DNA from: Hericium rajendrae
Taxonomy: Eukaryota; Basidiomycota; Agaricomycetes; Russulales; Hericiaceae
Length of the DNA stretch: 64,000 nt
Direction of reading: 5' to 3'
Assembly: GCA_033439255.1 (NCBI GenBank)
Contig: CM065886.1
Span: forward strand, 682,001 to 746,000
Part shown: positions 44,395 to 57,850 of the stretch, one piece after another
Layout: each line of letters begins with the position of its first letter
Numbering within the stretch: position 1 is the stretch's first letter
Position numbers and translations under genes: made by a program
The notes under the pieces: model-generated
What the model was told of the DNA's origin: nothing
The model's database searches: none
Seen by the model: the letters and a program-made list of their open reading frames with translations, nothing else

Positions 44395-47300
44395 CTATAA
44401 GATGTCGGAGCGGCAGAGAGGACAGCTTGGGGAATGGCTTGTGTTGAACCACTGATAGGGGATTAGCGTCGACAAAAAGAAGACGGAGATGGGGTGTCTT
44501 ACCTTGTACAAACATGATGCGTGGAAACGGTTTTTGCAGGTCTTGCAAGGTTTTCTCGGTAGGTCGCCGTCCATGACGCTGATGATACTACAATTCAGAT
44601 GTCAAATGATTGGCTCTAATACGATAATAAATTTCTGAGACTTACGAGTAACATATCGCACACTCCACTTGTCCCTCGAAATGAAGTGTGACATTCTTCT
44701 TGAAGAGGATCAGCGCGTCAACGATATGGCCGTTCTGCGCCAAGTCAGTCAATGCAGAGTTACAAGAAGTCCAAGCATACCTGGCTCCACACGATCTGCT
44801 GCACGCCGAGAAGCCACCCTCTCCACCGGCTCTCAGTGACGCCCACCCTCTTCGAATCCTTCACCTCGATCCCATGAAGCGGCCAGTCGGCCGGGATCTT
44901 CAGCGTCAGCTCGAGGTTCTGCTCGTCGACGGTATACACCGCGGTGACCTCATTGAGCTTGCTGGCTACCTTCACGGTAAGGTTCTCGACATTCAGCTCC
45001 TCTGCGGCCTCTGGGCTCTTGACGTTCGCCAACTCCCGGCCGATGATAACGGGAGAGAAATGCTGGGCGGTGTAGTTGGTGACAGTCGTAAGGAGAGTAC
45101 GGTCCTTGCAATCCAGGAGCCATGTGCGGACGAGGGAGGGGATGGTGTTGAGAGCGCGGTAGTAGACATGGGCAGCAAACACCTTGCGACTGAAGTCCTC
45201 CTTGGGTTCGTAGGCTAGGCAACGTTAGATCTCTCGTCAGTGATTCAGAAATGGATATGGCTCACAATCAATATAGAACTCATCAACGGCCCACACATCG
45301 AGCTTGAAGACTTTGCTGGGACCAGAATACAGATCCAACAACGTCAATATCATCGGTACAAAATGCGACGAAATAAGACCTAGATCTCGCAGGTGTTCTG
45401 TATACCCCGAACGCACTTTGAGGGACTAAGATAAGAATTCAGTTCGAATACTGAAGCGCATGATCACCAAAAGCACGTACGGCATTCGCAAAGAGATCGA
45501 ACGTGACCATCCACGACAACAAGTAGCCAAAAGCCTGAAGGTTACTCGTGAGCGGGTTCCCATAGCGTTGAAAATACAACGTACAGGTTGATAGTCTCCC
45601 TCATACACCCAATCGATGGATTGTTGCAGCAATTGCACCAGCTCAATTGGCAGCTCAGGCTTCATCGGTGCTTCCGTCTCAACGGCAGCTTCGATGACAA
45701 CGTGCTCCGTGCGCTTGCTAGCGGCTTCCCGAAGAAGGTCATAAGCCATTTTTTGGACGTTGATGGAAGGATCGCTCAGAAGATGCGACATCTGCAAAGA
45801 TTCAGAAAGGCGAACGTGCAGTAATTTTTGTTGACTTACCTTGGAGAGCGTTTCGTGATCCATGAGCGATGCTGGCAGATTTTGTACAATTGATAAAGCC
45901 GCCTCCCTACACACAGACCGGGGCTTAGAGTCCGATACAGAACCTGTGATTTGTGATGAGCCCCGCGCGATGAGGGTGAAGCAGACCACGCACCAGGCTT
46001 CGCTGCGACAAGGTCACGCAGCAAGGTTAAAATGTTTGTTTCCCGCTCTTTCCAGGACGCTCGAAGGGGCTTGTTATACGTCACTAGATCTTGAATGACC
46101 TGTATGAGCTTCACAGTTCTCCACATGATAGTCAACGTCTCATCGTCCTCAAATGACGAGTTCTGTACAAAAGATGAGCAAATCGACCAAATCCGCGCAA
46201 GTGAACCACACTTGCCTCGAGGTTGTTCTCAATGACATCGAAGATCAAATCCCAGTGCGCTCCGGGCACATTCTGCAATATGGGCACAAGGTGGAAAAAC
46301 GCAAGCGTCATCTCGCTCTCCAGATCCTCGTCGAGCTCTTCATCCGAGCCAATCCACTGCTGGCACGCCTTCAGGAAGTTGACCGCTCGGGGCTGTGGCA
46401 GGAAGACGATGTCCGACTCAGGATCCGGCGCGGACGCAATCAAGCGGCGGAGCAGCAGGAGCCCTTCGGTGTTGGCCTTGCTCGCGCGGATGCCCAGTGC
46501 GCCAGCCGCGAGTTCATTCCGGTAGCGTTCGAGAAGGGGAGGCTCTGGGCCGAACTGCGTGACGGCGAGTACGATAGCCATGGAGAGTTGAGGTGCTGCG
46601 TTTCTGTTAGTTCACATGTCATGCAGGCACATATAGTCGAAGCTCACCTTGCTTCTCAACCTTGCGAGCAAGAAGCATCCACTGGTCTCCCTCATCTTTG
46701 TCCGTATCACCAAGTATATGCTGCAACACAGTATGCAGAATCCTCGACTCGATGTAGGTATCCTCGTCTTGACTGCTCTTGACGAACTCGCTGATGAAAC
46801 CCGCGACATCATCCAATGGCCCGCTGATCTTCTCACCCATCGCCGCTTTCACAACCCTGGCGTGCCACCCACTCTCCGCAGGCGCCATCAGCAGATACGT
46901 CGACAGCTGCTGCACCTTCACGATGATCTCGCGCAAGAGGTCTTTAGACGCAAAGGGCGCGAAAACCAGGCTCGGAAGCGCAGGAACTTGCAGGAATTCC
47001 TCCGCATAAAGTGAAAGCGCGATGAGGTGCTTGAAAGCCCACAGGTTCTGCTTTGCTGACTGTCGGTCGCCCATGAAGGTATACAAGAACGCGAGGACGA
47101 CACGGGCGTAAGATGACAGACCAAGGCGGTCGAATTCACCGTCTGTCTCATTTGCAACGTCGAAGGATTCGGCGGGAGGGATGAGGGGAAGGGTGATTGC
47201 CAGAGATGGGTGGGCAGGGTCAGACCGTAGTTCCAGGAAGGAAGACTCTAGAGCCTGTCGACTCGGAAGGACATCCGACAGAAGCTCCGAAACGGAGAGT

Positions 47301-50300
47301 AAGGGTTTACTCTTTGTAGCTAGCTGGACTATGTCCTGGGGCCTGGAAAAAAATACAGGTCAATGACAGGAGAACAGATTCAAAATGCAACGTACCAAGA
47401 CAGAACGCTAACATCTCCAATTGCTTCGCGGAGATGGCTCTTAATAGACCTCCTGACAGCCAAACGAACATCTTCAGGAGCCTTAGCCCACCACGACTCC
47501 GCAAGCTTTTGTGAAAGTGAGATCAGGCCGGTATCATCTAAATCAACAGAGCTCGGGAGCAACTCTGTGAGAAGGTACACTAAAGGCATCAACGATGAAG
47601 TCAACGCGACATTTGAGGCAAGTTGAGGATGGCTCTCGAAGCATGCAGTTACAAGCTCCAGAGGCAGAACCAGCTTTGATATATTATCTTGTTGACCATG
47701 GAATACGGTGGTAAACGTCTCGATGAAATCGGATATAACCAGTTGGAGGAGCGTCTCGAACGATTCATACGTAATGAAGAATTCTAAGAAGACGTTGAAT
47801 ACCAAGCTATTAGTAAAATGCATGCGGCCGCTACTCACCGGAGCTTTGAACGACGCGCAACAGAAGAGCCTGTGCTTCTGTTGTCTGTGCCTCTGTCGCG
47901 TCCGCGAACAACTTGCTGATGGTCAGATCGAGCTCTTGGCCTGCCGGAGTAAGGTGCTCCGGAAGAACATTCCGACTCGCAGCGTCGAGCAGCGTAGGAA
48001 GAGTAGAATACAATGTTTCGGGATGCGCAGAGACATCGGAAAGTACGGTGCGCCATAATGATAGGACACGCTCATCGTCACCGCGACGAGACAGGTATGT
48101 TGTCAATATAGCAGGCGATATCCGCAACAGGTTCGAGGACTGCTGCACCACTAGACTGTCCAGAGCCTAGGAGGACCAACAAATATATCAGAGCCGGGCA
48201 CCAAACAACGTGCAAAGATACGTACCAAAGCAAGTTCGGCATCCTCAAACAAAACAGCCCCGAAGGCATCGACCACATCAGCCAGAAGTGAAACGCTCTG
48301 CCGTGCACGCGCATCATCTTCCCCCGTCAAAGCATCCTGCGAAGCCGTCACCGTAGCATGTGCGATCTCATTCACCATAGCAGCAGCAGCCACCCGCACA
48401 GGCCCACCAGCTTCGCCCGTATCATACAACGCCTTGAAGAGCGCAAGCACGCCCTGCCGATCACCGTCACCGGGCCCCTCGACGCTCGTCCGCAAAGCAG
48501 GCGCGAACGCCCCCCAAGCCGCCTCAAAAAGACCTACGAAGCGCATCAACATTAACATCACATGCCTCCGCGTCCGCAGACAGACTCACCTTGATCAATC
48601 CCCCACAGCGCACCCAAGTTCTGCGCGATGAGCGCCCCCGCGCGCGACGCGTCGACCCGCAGCCGCCGGCTCACGATCTCGTCCCACACCCGCGCGTACT
48701 GATCTACAACAAGCGCACGGGCCGCCGCCGCGGGATCTGTGTCTGCGTCCTTACCTGAGGCGCTATGCAGCCGCCGGACGATCAGGGCCATGCATTCCAA
48801 AAGCGACGACAGGAACGCTGCTGAGGCCGCCGCGCGTCCTAGGGAGTTCAGCGCGCGGCCGTCGATGGCGGCCCAGAAGGACGTGAAGAAGTCCGCAAAG
48901 GGGTAGGGCGATAGCGAAGGGGATTGCATGAGGATCTACGACGTGCGAGAAATTAGAAAAGGATCTTTGGACAGGGTTGGAGACGTACAGAAGAGGGGAT
49001 AGTGGACACGATGATCAGCACGGTGGGATAGCCTTCTATGGGCGATCCGGAGGCGCCGAGCTGTAGGAACCGCAGGAATTCTTGGTATGCTTGCGACTGC
49101 TGTTCAGGCGCTGAGGTCTCGACGGCGTGGTGAGCTTCATCTTCATTTTCCGAGCCTGACTCGTTTTCCTCGTCCCTCTCTGGAGTGAACGCCGCGTCGA
49201 GCTCCCATGCCTGCGGAAAACCTGTTCATTGTGCTCGTCAATCAAATGAAACTTTCGTGATAGAAGGGTTAAACACACTTTTGAGGAACATAAGCAGCGG
49301 TTGCCACATGGCGCTCCGCACCTGGGCATCGGGTTCTACGAAAGCAGACCGCAGAACAGCGGTGCTCAGAAGTTTGACCATTGGCTCTGCCTCGGCTATG
49401 AAAACAGTCATCGTGATGATCCCCACCAGAGCGACTTTCGTACCTTTCCATCTTTGCAGCATTGTTTGCAAAAGCAGCCATGTCGCAGAACGTACAATCG
49501 GCTGACCAAACCCGAAACTCTCGATGTCCGCGAATGGACATACAGACGCGTGGTGCAAACCACTCCATAGCGCAGGGTTAGACAGGATATCTGAGAGACC
49601 CTCGGGCAACTTTGCGTCACTGCCTTGAGCGATGGAACCTGACTCGAGATTGACAAAGGCAGAAGTAAGTAGAATTTATTCGCGTACCTAGTAACCAATG
49701 GAGCACGCCGAGCCCTCCCACTCTGAAGCGGGCATTGCGATCTGACTCGTTCTCTTCGTCCGCTTCTGCCTTCTGCGACGCGTCCGACGCGTCATCATCT
49801 TTCTTGATCTGGGAAACGGGGACCAGTCGGCCGTGCACCCGCCTCGACACGGGCTGAGTGACAGATGTCTGCACCGGGTTCAAATACGTATACAAGCCCG
49901 CCGGATCCAGCACTGCCCTCTGCACGAAGGACAAGAGCGCAGCCAGCGCGGAGCCCTGGAGGGCGAGCTTCTGATTCGATGCTGATGGGAGGAGCGAGAT
50001 GGTGCGGTCCCAGGACTCGCGCACGGGCAGGGAGAGCTGGCGATCCACTTCGCGGGCGGCCATGGCCCAGCTTCCGAGAATGGATTCGAGCTGGTCTTCG
50101 GATGCGGTCTCACGGAGGAAGAAGAGAACCTGGTCGCGCAGATGCGGGATTTTGAGGAGCGAGGCGTGCAGCTCGCCGGTGAGCATGCGAATGCGGCGGG
50201 AGCGGTGCAGAAACAGCGCGGGGAGATGGTGGAGCTGGAGATCCTGTCAGTTCATTGTACGCCGAATCGCAAGGTAGATGACGCACCCAGACTGGTATCA

Positions 50301-50661
50301 TGAGAGTCAGTGCATCCAACACTTCGTCGCTCCTGACCCGATTGACCCAGTGCGCCTGGAGCTCCTCAAGCGCTTTCGTCTTCGTAACTGCATCCTTCTT
50401 ATTGAACCGCCGGAGTACAACCAGTAGTTCTGGTGGCAGCTGATGCGCCAAACCTAACGAATCGAGCGGGTCTTGCTGAACGGGCGCGGGCTTCGTCGGT
50501 GGGATGTACACCTTCTTACGCGGCTCCTTATTCTTGCCCTTGTCCTTCCCCTTCGGTTTCTTCTCCTTGGGAATCGGCTCGGCGGGTTGGCCACCAGCTG
50601 CTTTGCGAGCGATTTTCTTGCGTGTCCCAGACGATGCAGATGGTTTACCACTCTTGGCCAT
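44395..50661 (-). CDS. LTN1: E3 ubiquitin ligase listerin
   Basis: A 6.3-kb minus-strand gene of many exons. The N-terminus ([20 protein letters not shown]) is followed by a Lys-rich stretch and then the conserved opening [20 protein letters not shown] with [21 protein letters not shown] long helical HEAT/ARM-like region follows, for example [20 protein letters not shown]. The C-terminus is a variant [39 protein letters not shown] and [18 protein letters not shown], with the Cys/His set complete across two introns. LTN1 is the ligase of the ribosome quality-control complex; it binds stalled 60S subunits with Rqc2 and ubiquitinates nascent chains. Length and domain order match the family. I did not resolve every exon, but I saw no break. 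Confidence 0.92.
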
Positions 50662-51066
50662 GGTAGAAGTCCGAGAGCTGAGAGATGTTGCAAGGGAACC
50701 CAGATGGACGCGTTAGAGATATTGGTCACCCTTGAAAATCTCCAGCCAATTGTTGATGTCTGAAGTTATGCTCCGACGTGCGCCAGGTGTTGTATAGGTT
50801 GAAATACAAGCACACAATTGTTTTGTCAAGGGCAAGTTATTCCAAGCTTGGTGACCCGCCGATGCAGATCTCAATCTGCGTCATCAGCGCCGGTCGAACT
50901 AGATCGAACTCTATCGATCGAACCGGTCGCGTCGAGCAGTTCGCTTGTTTCCCCCCGCATCCCAGCGACAGCACGACGGCAGATCTTTGAGATTCAAAAG
51001 ATTCCTAGGGTATATTGATAGTACAAAAGAATACAGAGCCTTTAGAGCAAGTAAATTGAAATAAGA
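50662..51066. promoter_or_regulatory. LTN1 promoter and 3' region of the neighbour
   Basis: A 405-bp region upstream of LTN1 on the minus strand. No TATA box is evident. Inverted ATCGAACTC/TCGATCGAAC repeats around 50900-50935 are visible but of unknown meaning. Confidence 0.35.
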
Positions 51067-51644
51067 TTATGAAGAATGCTTTGACTCGAGTGCGGCCAGC
51101 TGATCCACCAAATCATCCATCACATCTCTCTGTCCATTGCCGGCTTCACCACCGCTCTTCGCTCTATCATGGTCTTGCCCCTGCACAGGTAGTAGTGCCG
51201 CAAGTGAGGATGGAGTGTCCTTTCTCACCGGCACCAGAGGCGTCCCCGTAGGCTCGAAGCCAGGCGCGATCCGGCGCAGGGCTTCACGCTTCCGCCGCTC
51301 CTTCTCCTCTTCGCGGGCGCGGAGATATGCTTCTCGGCGTGCCGCATGCGCAGCGATGGTTTGTCGACGGGACGATTCGAGTGTCAGGATGTGGGTTTCG
51401 AGCGTGAAGGGGTAAACGAACTGCAAATATAAGGTGAGTGCACGCGCCTTGTGGGTGAGTGAGTAACAGTTGGTGCACGCACATATGGGGTCACGCTATC
51501 GGGAAGTGGGTGTATATCAGGAGGCATCTCGACCTGAAGTTTCCATGAATTTTATGAGAGTGAGGCTGGGTAGGCGTGGACTTACTGGTCGCGGCACACG
51601 GAGACTTGGTGATTGGATGAGCGGCACGCGAGATGCTGCAGCAT
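51067..51644 (-). CDS. Short conserved fungal protein of unknown function
   Basis: Three exons on the minus strand: a start at 51644 (MLQHLACRSSNHQV...), a middle exon VEMPPDIHPLPDSVTPY, and a last exon FVYPFTLETHILTLESSRRQ continuing through a long charged helix (AHAARREAYLRAREEEKERR) to RRIAPGFEPTG, then a low-complexity tail with VRKDTPSSLAALLPVQ. Short proteins with FVYPF, REAYLRAR and APGFEP are conserved across fungi as I remember them, without an assigned function. The first exon is less certain because of its odd composition. The gene is divergently transcribed from CTP synthase. Confidence 0.7.
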
Positions 51645-51970
51645 ACTGTGACTTGGCTGGGCTGATTATAGGACACCTAACAGATAACCAAGGGTCAACT
51701 CACTATTTTCTCCTGCCATCATCGTCGACTACTGCGAGCTAAAGAGCGTGGTGAACGTCAAGGTGAGTGAGCTCGAGGGGACCACCGAGATCTTGGCGAG
51801 ATCATATGTGCAGGGGAAGATCTCGGCAGTTCCCGCGCCGTATCGACGGGCCAAGGATACGGTCCGCCACTTTACGAGTAAATTTGTTTTTCTTCCTCCT
51901 CCTGGCGTTCAGCCAGAGGACACCCTACACTACAGCTCTTGTCGTATCTTCGTCAACAATAATCACCAAA
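51645..51970. promoter_or_regulatory. Divergent promoter between the small protein gene and CTP synthase
   Basis: The 326-bp interval separates two start codons facing away from each other, so it should drive both genes. Pyrimidine-rich stretches (tttttcttcctcctcctgg near 51885) precede the CTP synthase start, as is usual for housekeeping fungal promoters. A short frame from 51748 is probably untranslated leader. Confidence 0.5.
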
Positions 51971-54483
51971 ATGACCAAGTACATCGTGGTATCCGGTGGT
52001 GTCGTCAGTGGAATCGGGAAGGGGGTAATTGGTACGAGATTGGTAGCCCAACTCGTTCAGAATATGTATTCAAGTCACCGTCCGATAATCCAGCATCGTC
52101 CACGGGGCTCTTGCTGAAAATGACGGGCCTCAAGGTCACGGCCATCAAGATTGACCCGTACATGAACGTTGATGCGGGAACCATGCGTCCGACTGAGCAT
52201 GGTAAGATCTCGCACAGATCGTCTGTGATGTGCGCTTGAATTTCGCGAGATAGGTGAGGTATACGTTTTGAACGACGGCGGCGAGGTCGATTTGGATCTT
52301 GGAAACTACGAGCGATACCTCAATGTCACGTTGTCCCGAGATAACAACATCACGACTGGCAAAATCTATCAGCATGTCATAGAGCGGGAGGTACGTCCCA
52401 GTGCTTGAGTGAGCTTTATCGCGAAGCTAAACGGTATCTTAGCGTCGAGGAGATTATCTTGGAAAGACAGTACAGGTCCGTATCTCATGATCCACCGTCT
52501 AGTTTTTGCAAGAACCGTGTCCTAACTCTAATCTTATTTCACTTCGCGCTTGTCCACGATCCCGTGCCACTCCCCGCCCCTCCCTAGATCGTGCCTCATA
52601 TCACCAACGCAATCCAAGACTGGATAGAGCGCGTTTCAAAAATCCCAGTCGACGAGACCGGCGAGGAGCCCGATGTCTGCATCGTCGAGGTATGCCCACT
52701 ATCAAGTGCCGTTTGCTCAAGCATTCACACCAAAGCACCTAGCTCGGCGGCACAGTCGGCGACATCGAGTCTGCTCCCTTCATCGAGGCAATGCGCCAAT
52801 TCCAATTCCGCGTCGGCCACGAGAACTTCGCGCTCATCCACGTCTCGCTCGTGCCAGACATGCACGGCGAGCAAAAAACAAAACCCACCCAGACCACCGT
52901 GCACGCGCTCCGCGGCCTCGGTCTCCTTGCAGATCTGGTCTGCTTCTTACGCGATGTACAGTCCATGCCTGTCCTGACGCCTTTCTAGATTGCATGCCGC
53001 CTCATTGTACCACAGCCGCTGGAGCAGGCGACGAAGGAGAAGATCTCCATGTTCTGTCATGTCGCTTCGGAACAGGTTGTTGGCGTGCACGACGTTTCGT
53101 CCGTCTACCATGTGCCGCTACTGCTCCAGTCGCAGGGCATCGTGAAGTTCCTCCACAAGCGGCTGAATCTGTCCGGCATCCACCTGACGCCCGAGATGAA
53201 GGAGCGGGGCGTGCTGCTCGAGAATCGCTGGAAAACACTGACAACTGAGTACGTTTACCGCTCAATGCCGACTTGGTTCGCGTAAGCTCATCCTGCGCAG
53301 CCAAGAGCGACTGTTCGACCGTGTCTCGATTGTGCTGGTTGGTAAATACACGGACCTCAAGGACTCGTATATGTCCGTCATAAAAGCTCTCGAGCACTCG
53401 GCATTCCGATGCCATAGGAAACTCATTTTGCAGGTGCGTCTTTGACTGACACTTGACTCGCATGCGCTTATGGGGTTGTCAGTGGGTGGAATCGTCAAAC
53501 CTGGAGCTACGCGCACAGGAGGAGGATCCTGCAAAATACCACGACGCCTGGCGAACAATCGTCGGCGCTGGGTATGTCGCGCGGTCAATTTTGCATGAGC
53601 TTCCCACTGACATACTACCAGCGGCATCCTCGTCCCGGGTGGCTTCGGCCACCGCGGCACAGAGGGCATGATGCTCGCGATCAAATGGGCGCGCGAGCAG
53701 AAAATCCCCTTCCTCGGCATCTGCCTCGGCTTCCAACTCGCCGTCGTCGAGTTCGCGCGCAACGTCCTCGGCATGCCGCGTACGCCCCTCCCCTCCCCCC
53801 TCTCCTTCCCCGCTGACACGCCCACGCCCGCAGACGCGACGTCCGGCGAGTTCGAGCCCGAGTCGAAAGAGGACGTGATCGTGTTCATGCCCGAAATCTC
53901 GCGCACGCACATGGGCGGGACGATGCGCCTGGGGCTGCGCCCCACCGTCTTCGGGGCCGACACGGAGTGGTCGAAGGTAAAACGCCTCTACGCGGGCGCG
54001 GAGCGCATCTGGGAGCGCCATCGCCACCGGTATGAAGTGAACCCGAAGTTCGTGGAGCGGCTGCGCGCGGGCGGGCTCTGCTTCGTCGGGACGGACGAGA
54101 AGGGCGAGCGCATGCAGGTGATGGAGCTGCGTGGTGCGTTCTGCCCCCCTCTTCGCCCTGTCGCTTTAGCTGATGACCTCGCAATGCATCTAGACCACCC
54201 GTTTTTTGTGGGTCTGCAGGCGCATCCAGAGTTCTGCACGCGGCCGCTGAACCCGTCGCCGCCGTTCCTCGGGTTCGTCGCCGCGGCGTGCGGTCCGAAC
54301 GTGCTCGAGGAGTACATGGAGGACCAGATAAAGACCTTCGAGCCGCCGCACCCGAAGGTTTCCATGACGAGCGAAGCAGAGCTCGTCCAGCGCTCCACGC
54401 AGAAACTCATCACTCCCATTCGGGAACGCGCGCTCACCGGCGAAGTGCTCATCGGCGAAGTGCTCGAAAACAACAGTGAATAG
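51971..54483 (+). CDS. URA7: CTP synthase
   Basis: A plus-strand gene of about ten exons. The N-terminal synthetase part opens [20 protein letters not shown] (first intron inside codon GVIA), then [96 protein letters not shown] and [20 protein letters not shown]. The C-terminal glutamine amidotransferase part has the nucleophile in [18 protein letters not shown], then [20 protein letters not shown] and the His-Glu pair in [15 protein letters not shown]. The enzyme makes CTP from UTP, ATP and glutamine in the cytosol, the last step of de novo pyrimidine synthesis. The start is fixed by MTKYI. No break seen. The symbol follows the yeast gene. Confidence 0.95.
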
Positions 54484-54760
54484 ACGGGACTCCTCACGAT
54501 GACAGGCTTGCAAGTGGAGGTACTGCCATTCATTACAATGAACGTAGCAATAGCATATTACGCATGTGTAGATCGACATGTATCTATGTATGTAAATGAC
54601 GCCACATACTTTTAGACTGGACGGCCGGGCCCGCAAGAACTCTATGAAATGGGTGATGCAATCTGATAGCGAGACGTACGGCGACGGGGATGCGATGTAA
54701 AGTGTAAGATAAAGGGATGTAAGGTGGGGATGGAGGGGTGGGTGTGATGCGTGTAGTTAA
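54484..54760. other. Convergent 3' region of CTP synthase and the helicase gene
   Basis: A 277-bp interval between two convergent stop codons. It should contain both 3' untranslated regions; nothing else is visible. Confidence 0.5.
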
Positions 54761-57156
54761 TTAGGGGAAGTCGTCAGAACCACGGTCCTCGCGAGGTGCG
54801 CGACGGCCGAATGATTCCTCGCGAGGCGCGCGGCGGGGGAAGTCGCCGGACGAACGACGAGGGAAGTCACCAGACGAACGGCGAGGGAAATCGCCGGACG
54901 AACGACGGGGGAAGTCGCCGGATGAGCGAGGAGTGAAACCCTCGCCAGACGAACGGGGGGTGAAACCCTCGCCGGATGAGCGACGGCCGAACTGTGGGCG
55001 GTCCGAGCGCGGCGGGCGGTCACTACGGTCGACCCACTCGCTCCTGTCCCTGCGCGGGCGATCGCTCAACGGCGACGCCGTCCTCCTGAAATCGCGCGTC
55101 TTGCCAAACGACCCGCCTCCGCCGCCACCACCGCCGCCACCACTCCGTCTCGCCCCGCTCATTCCGATTTTTGCGAGGAACGCATCGGAGAAGTGCGGTG
55201 CCTGCGGCAGCCCGAGGGCCTCCATCGACCACGTGCGCAGACCCTCGAGCACGTCGTTCTTCTCCGCGCGCATTTCGGCCGCGCGGCTGACGTAGTATCC
55301 GAGCAGCGAGCCGAGCGTCTCCCGGATGGCCTCGACGTCGAGCGAGTCGAGCAGCGTCGCGATGTGCGTGCTCATGGCAGCCATCCGCGCCTGCACGTCC
55401 GCGGGGAACTCCACGGGTCCAGCCGGCGCGGCAAAGCGGCCGTCGCGGTACTGGCGCTGGGGTTGCTGCACAGGCTGCACATTTGTCCAGAACGCGCTGG
55501 GGTCCTGCTCGTACTTAGCGACGAGCGCGTCGACGTCCTCGGTGAGCTGGTGGACTGTGAGCGGCTTGATGGGGATTTCGGATAGTTGCCACCGGACAAA
55601 GTTGGCTTCGAAGGGAAGCAAGACGAGGTCACCGCGACCCTTCGAGCCGGCGCGGCCTGTGCGGCCAACGCGATGAACGTATTGGTCAGGGCTTGAAGGC
55701 ACGCCGACCTGAATGACACGCGTGACACCAGGGTAGTCGACACCGCGCGCGGACACGTCGGACGAGACGAGGATCGAAGCACCGGTCTTGTCAGCGCGGA
55801 ACGCGTCCGACGTCGACGAGCGCGAGCCCTGCGTGCGCTTCGAATGGAGCTCGTAGATACGCGTCTTGCGGCCGCTGGGCAGGATTGTCTTGGCGAGGTC
55901 ACGCATCAGAGTGTTGAACAGTTGCGTCATCTTCGTCGTCGGGAGGAAGAGAAGAATCTTGGAGCGGCCGGTGTTTGTGAGCTGGTCATGGGCAATGAGG
56001 CGCAGGATGTGCGGGATCTGGTGCTCGGCGGTCGGAAGGACGGTATGGTACTGAGGGATACTGGCGTGCACCGGCGTGTCGTTTTCGGGGACGACGTCGA
56101 TGAACTTGTGGCTGGGGTCCAGGTACGCCTGCGCGATTTGCCGGATGGGACGAGAGAGCGTCGCAGAGAACAGGAAGGTCTGGCGTTGCGGGGTCTTGGG
56201 GAGCTGCTCAACGATGGCATCGAGGTCAGGCCTGAATCCCATCTCCAATAACGTGTCTGCTTCGTCCAGGATGAGCTAGCAACGTAATTAGCCTCGTGAA
56301 TGGAAACAGAGACCAGATTACTACACACCGTCTGAGCCTTCCGAAGTCCTTCAGAGAGAGAAGGATGATTCTCGAGAGCGTCGCGAAGACGTCCCGGGGT
56401 TGCCACCACGATGTCCACGCGTCCATTCCGCCATTCGTACATCTGCTGCTTCATGGGCAAGCCGCCCACAAGCGTCCGGACTTCCAAGTCGTGATGATGA
56501 GTAACGCGCACCGCTTCGGCCGCGATCTGCATCGCGAGTTCTCGGGTGGGACTGATAATCAGAGCGCCAACTTCATTGTGTGCCATCTTGCGTTGAACCT
56601 TCTTCTCCAGGACGGGGTCCTTTGCGAGACCGGCATCACGAACCGCTTGAGCACCAGCATATTCCAGAGCCTTGAGACGAGCTTCGATTGCAGGAACCAA
56701 GAACGCAATCGTCTTCCCGGTACCCGTCTTGGCCTTGACAAGCAGGTCGCGAGCCTTCTCTGACGACTGTGAATCGGCGGAGGGGTCGGCGAGGGATGGG
56801 AGAAGGGAGAGCACGGCAGATTGCACGGACGACATGTGCTTCAGTTTGAAAGGACTCTCCGTGAGGGCCTTCAACGTCTTGTCCGAGACCTTACCGGCGA
56901 GACTCCGGAACTCTGGCTGTTGCGAGTATGTCTCCTCGCTGGCGGGCTCCTCGCTGGCGATCTTCTCGCTGCTGGTCTTCTCGCTGGTGGTCTCCTCGCT
57001 GGCGGCCGCCTCGGCCACGTCAGCAGGCTCTGGCGACACCTCAAGGGCACTTGCAGCACCATGAGCATATCTTCTTATAGATAGTCGTGAAGGAAGGACT
57101 AGTCGCAGAAGGTCAATGAAAATAGAGATGCGGCAGAGTCGTGGCGAACGCACCAT
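54761..57156 (-). CDS. DEAD-box RNA helicase, mitochondrial Mss116-like
   Basis: Two exons, 57156-56329 and 56275-54761, with a 53-nt intron placed just before the DEAD motif. The start (MVRSPRLCRISIFIDLLRLV) is a basic amphipathic sequence typical of mitochondrial import. Motifs in order: AKTGTGKT (I), PTRELAMQ (Ia), ATPGRLRD (Ib), LILDEADTLLEMGF (II), LFSATLSRP (III), VSSDVSARGVDYPGV (V) and YVHRVGRTGRAG (VI). A C-terminal helical extension like that of Mss116 follows, then a poly-Gly run and an Arg/Ser-rich tail with near-identical repeats of RSSGDFPR and RSSGEGFTP. Mss116-type proteins unwind structured RNA and help splice mitochondrial group I/II introns. Mitochondrial location is inferred from the N-terminus. 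An acidic TSEKTSSEKIASEEP linker follows the presequence. Confidence 0.92.
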
Positions 57157-57850
57157 GGCGCCTGGCCGAAAGAGTGACGAAAGACCGATATGCCTCGCGG
57201 TGAACCACACGGGCTGTCGACGAGCAGGAAACGAGCTTTGCAGCCCGAGCTTGAAAGGCTCAACGTGGGCTCGTGAAAGCAGCAGAAGAGGATACGCGGC
57301 GAGAAAGCATGGCCAGACCCATCCTTGCGACGGTCCTTGACATGTCCTGCAGTAAGTCCCTCCAAAGACGATAAGCGCCCGTCGCGTTGTCGAGATCGCG
57401 TCCCGCCAAACGCGCGTTCCGAGTCCGTTCCGCGTCTCTCGTCTCCCCGCCAAGTCGCGCCCACATACAGAGGGTCTCGTGCAGCTCGACGACACCGAGG
57501 GCAAATGTGAAACATAGTCGTATTTCTACTCTCTAAACCCCCAAGGCAGCTCGACTTGGTCGTTTCGCGAGCTCGCGCCCTTGGTAAGTGCGACTTCATC
57601 GTTTTTTGCTCTCCTTTGTACGTTCGACTTGTTCTTTTCGCTCTCTATCGGCGCATACGCACTCCCCCTCGCTTTTTCGCCGTCTTTCTCATCTAAATCA
57701 CGCACGAAGACGACGCCGACACGCCCAGACGCACGCAAAGACCGCCGGCCAGGTGCCCTCTTCACCGCGCGACAATTCACCTGCCCGTCCAGCAGCAGCC
57801 TTTCCCCAAGAACCGTATCGACACGGCGCGCGTGAACTCCGCACCACGGC
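57157..57850. promoter_or_regulatory. Helicase upstream region
   Basis: About 700 bp upstream of the minus-strand helicase start. It should include the helicase promoter. I see no conserved coding sequence; the frames across it do not match anything. Confidence 0.4.

Noticed and set aside
44042-44548. A 168-codon minus-strand frame at the LTN1 3' end
   Set aside because: It reads through the last intron of LTN1 in the wrong frame; the spliced reading gives the complete RING.
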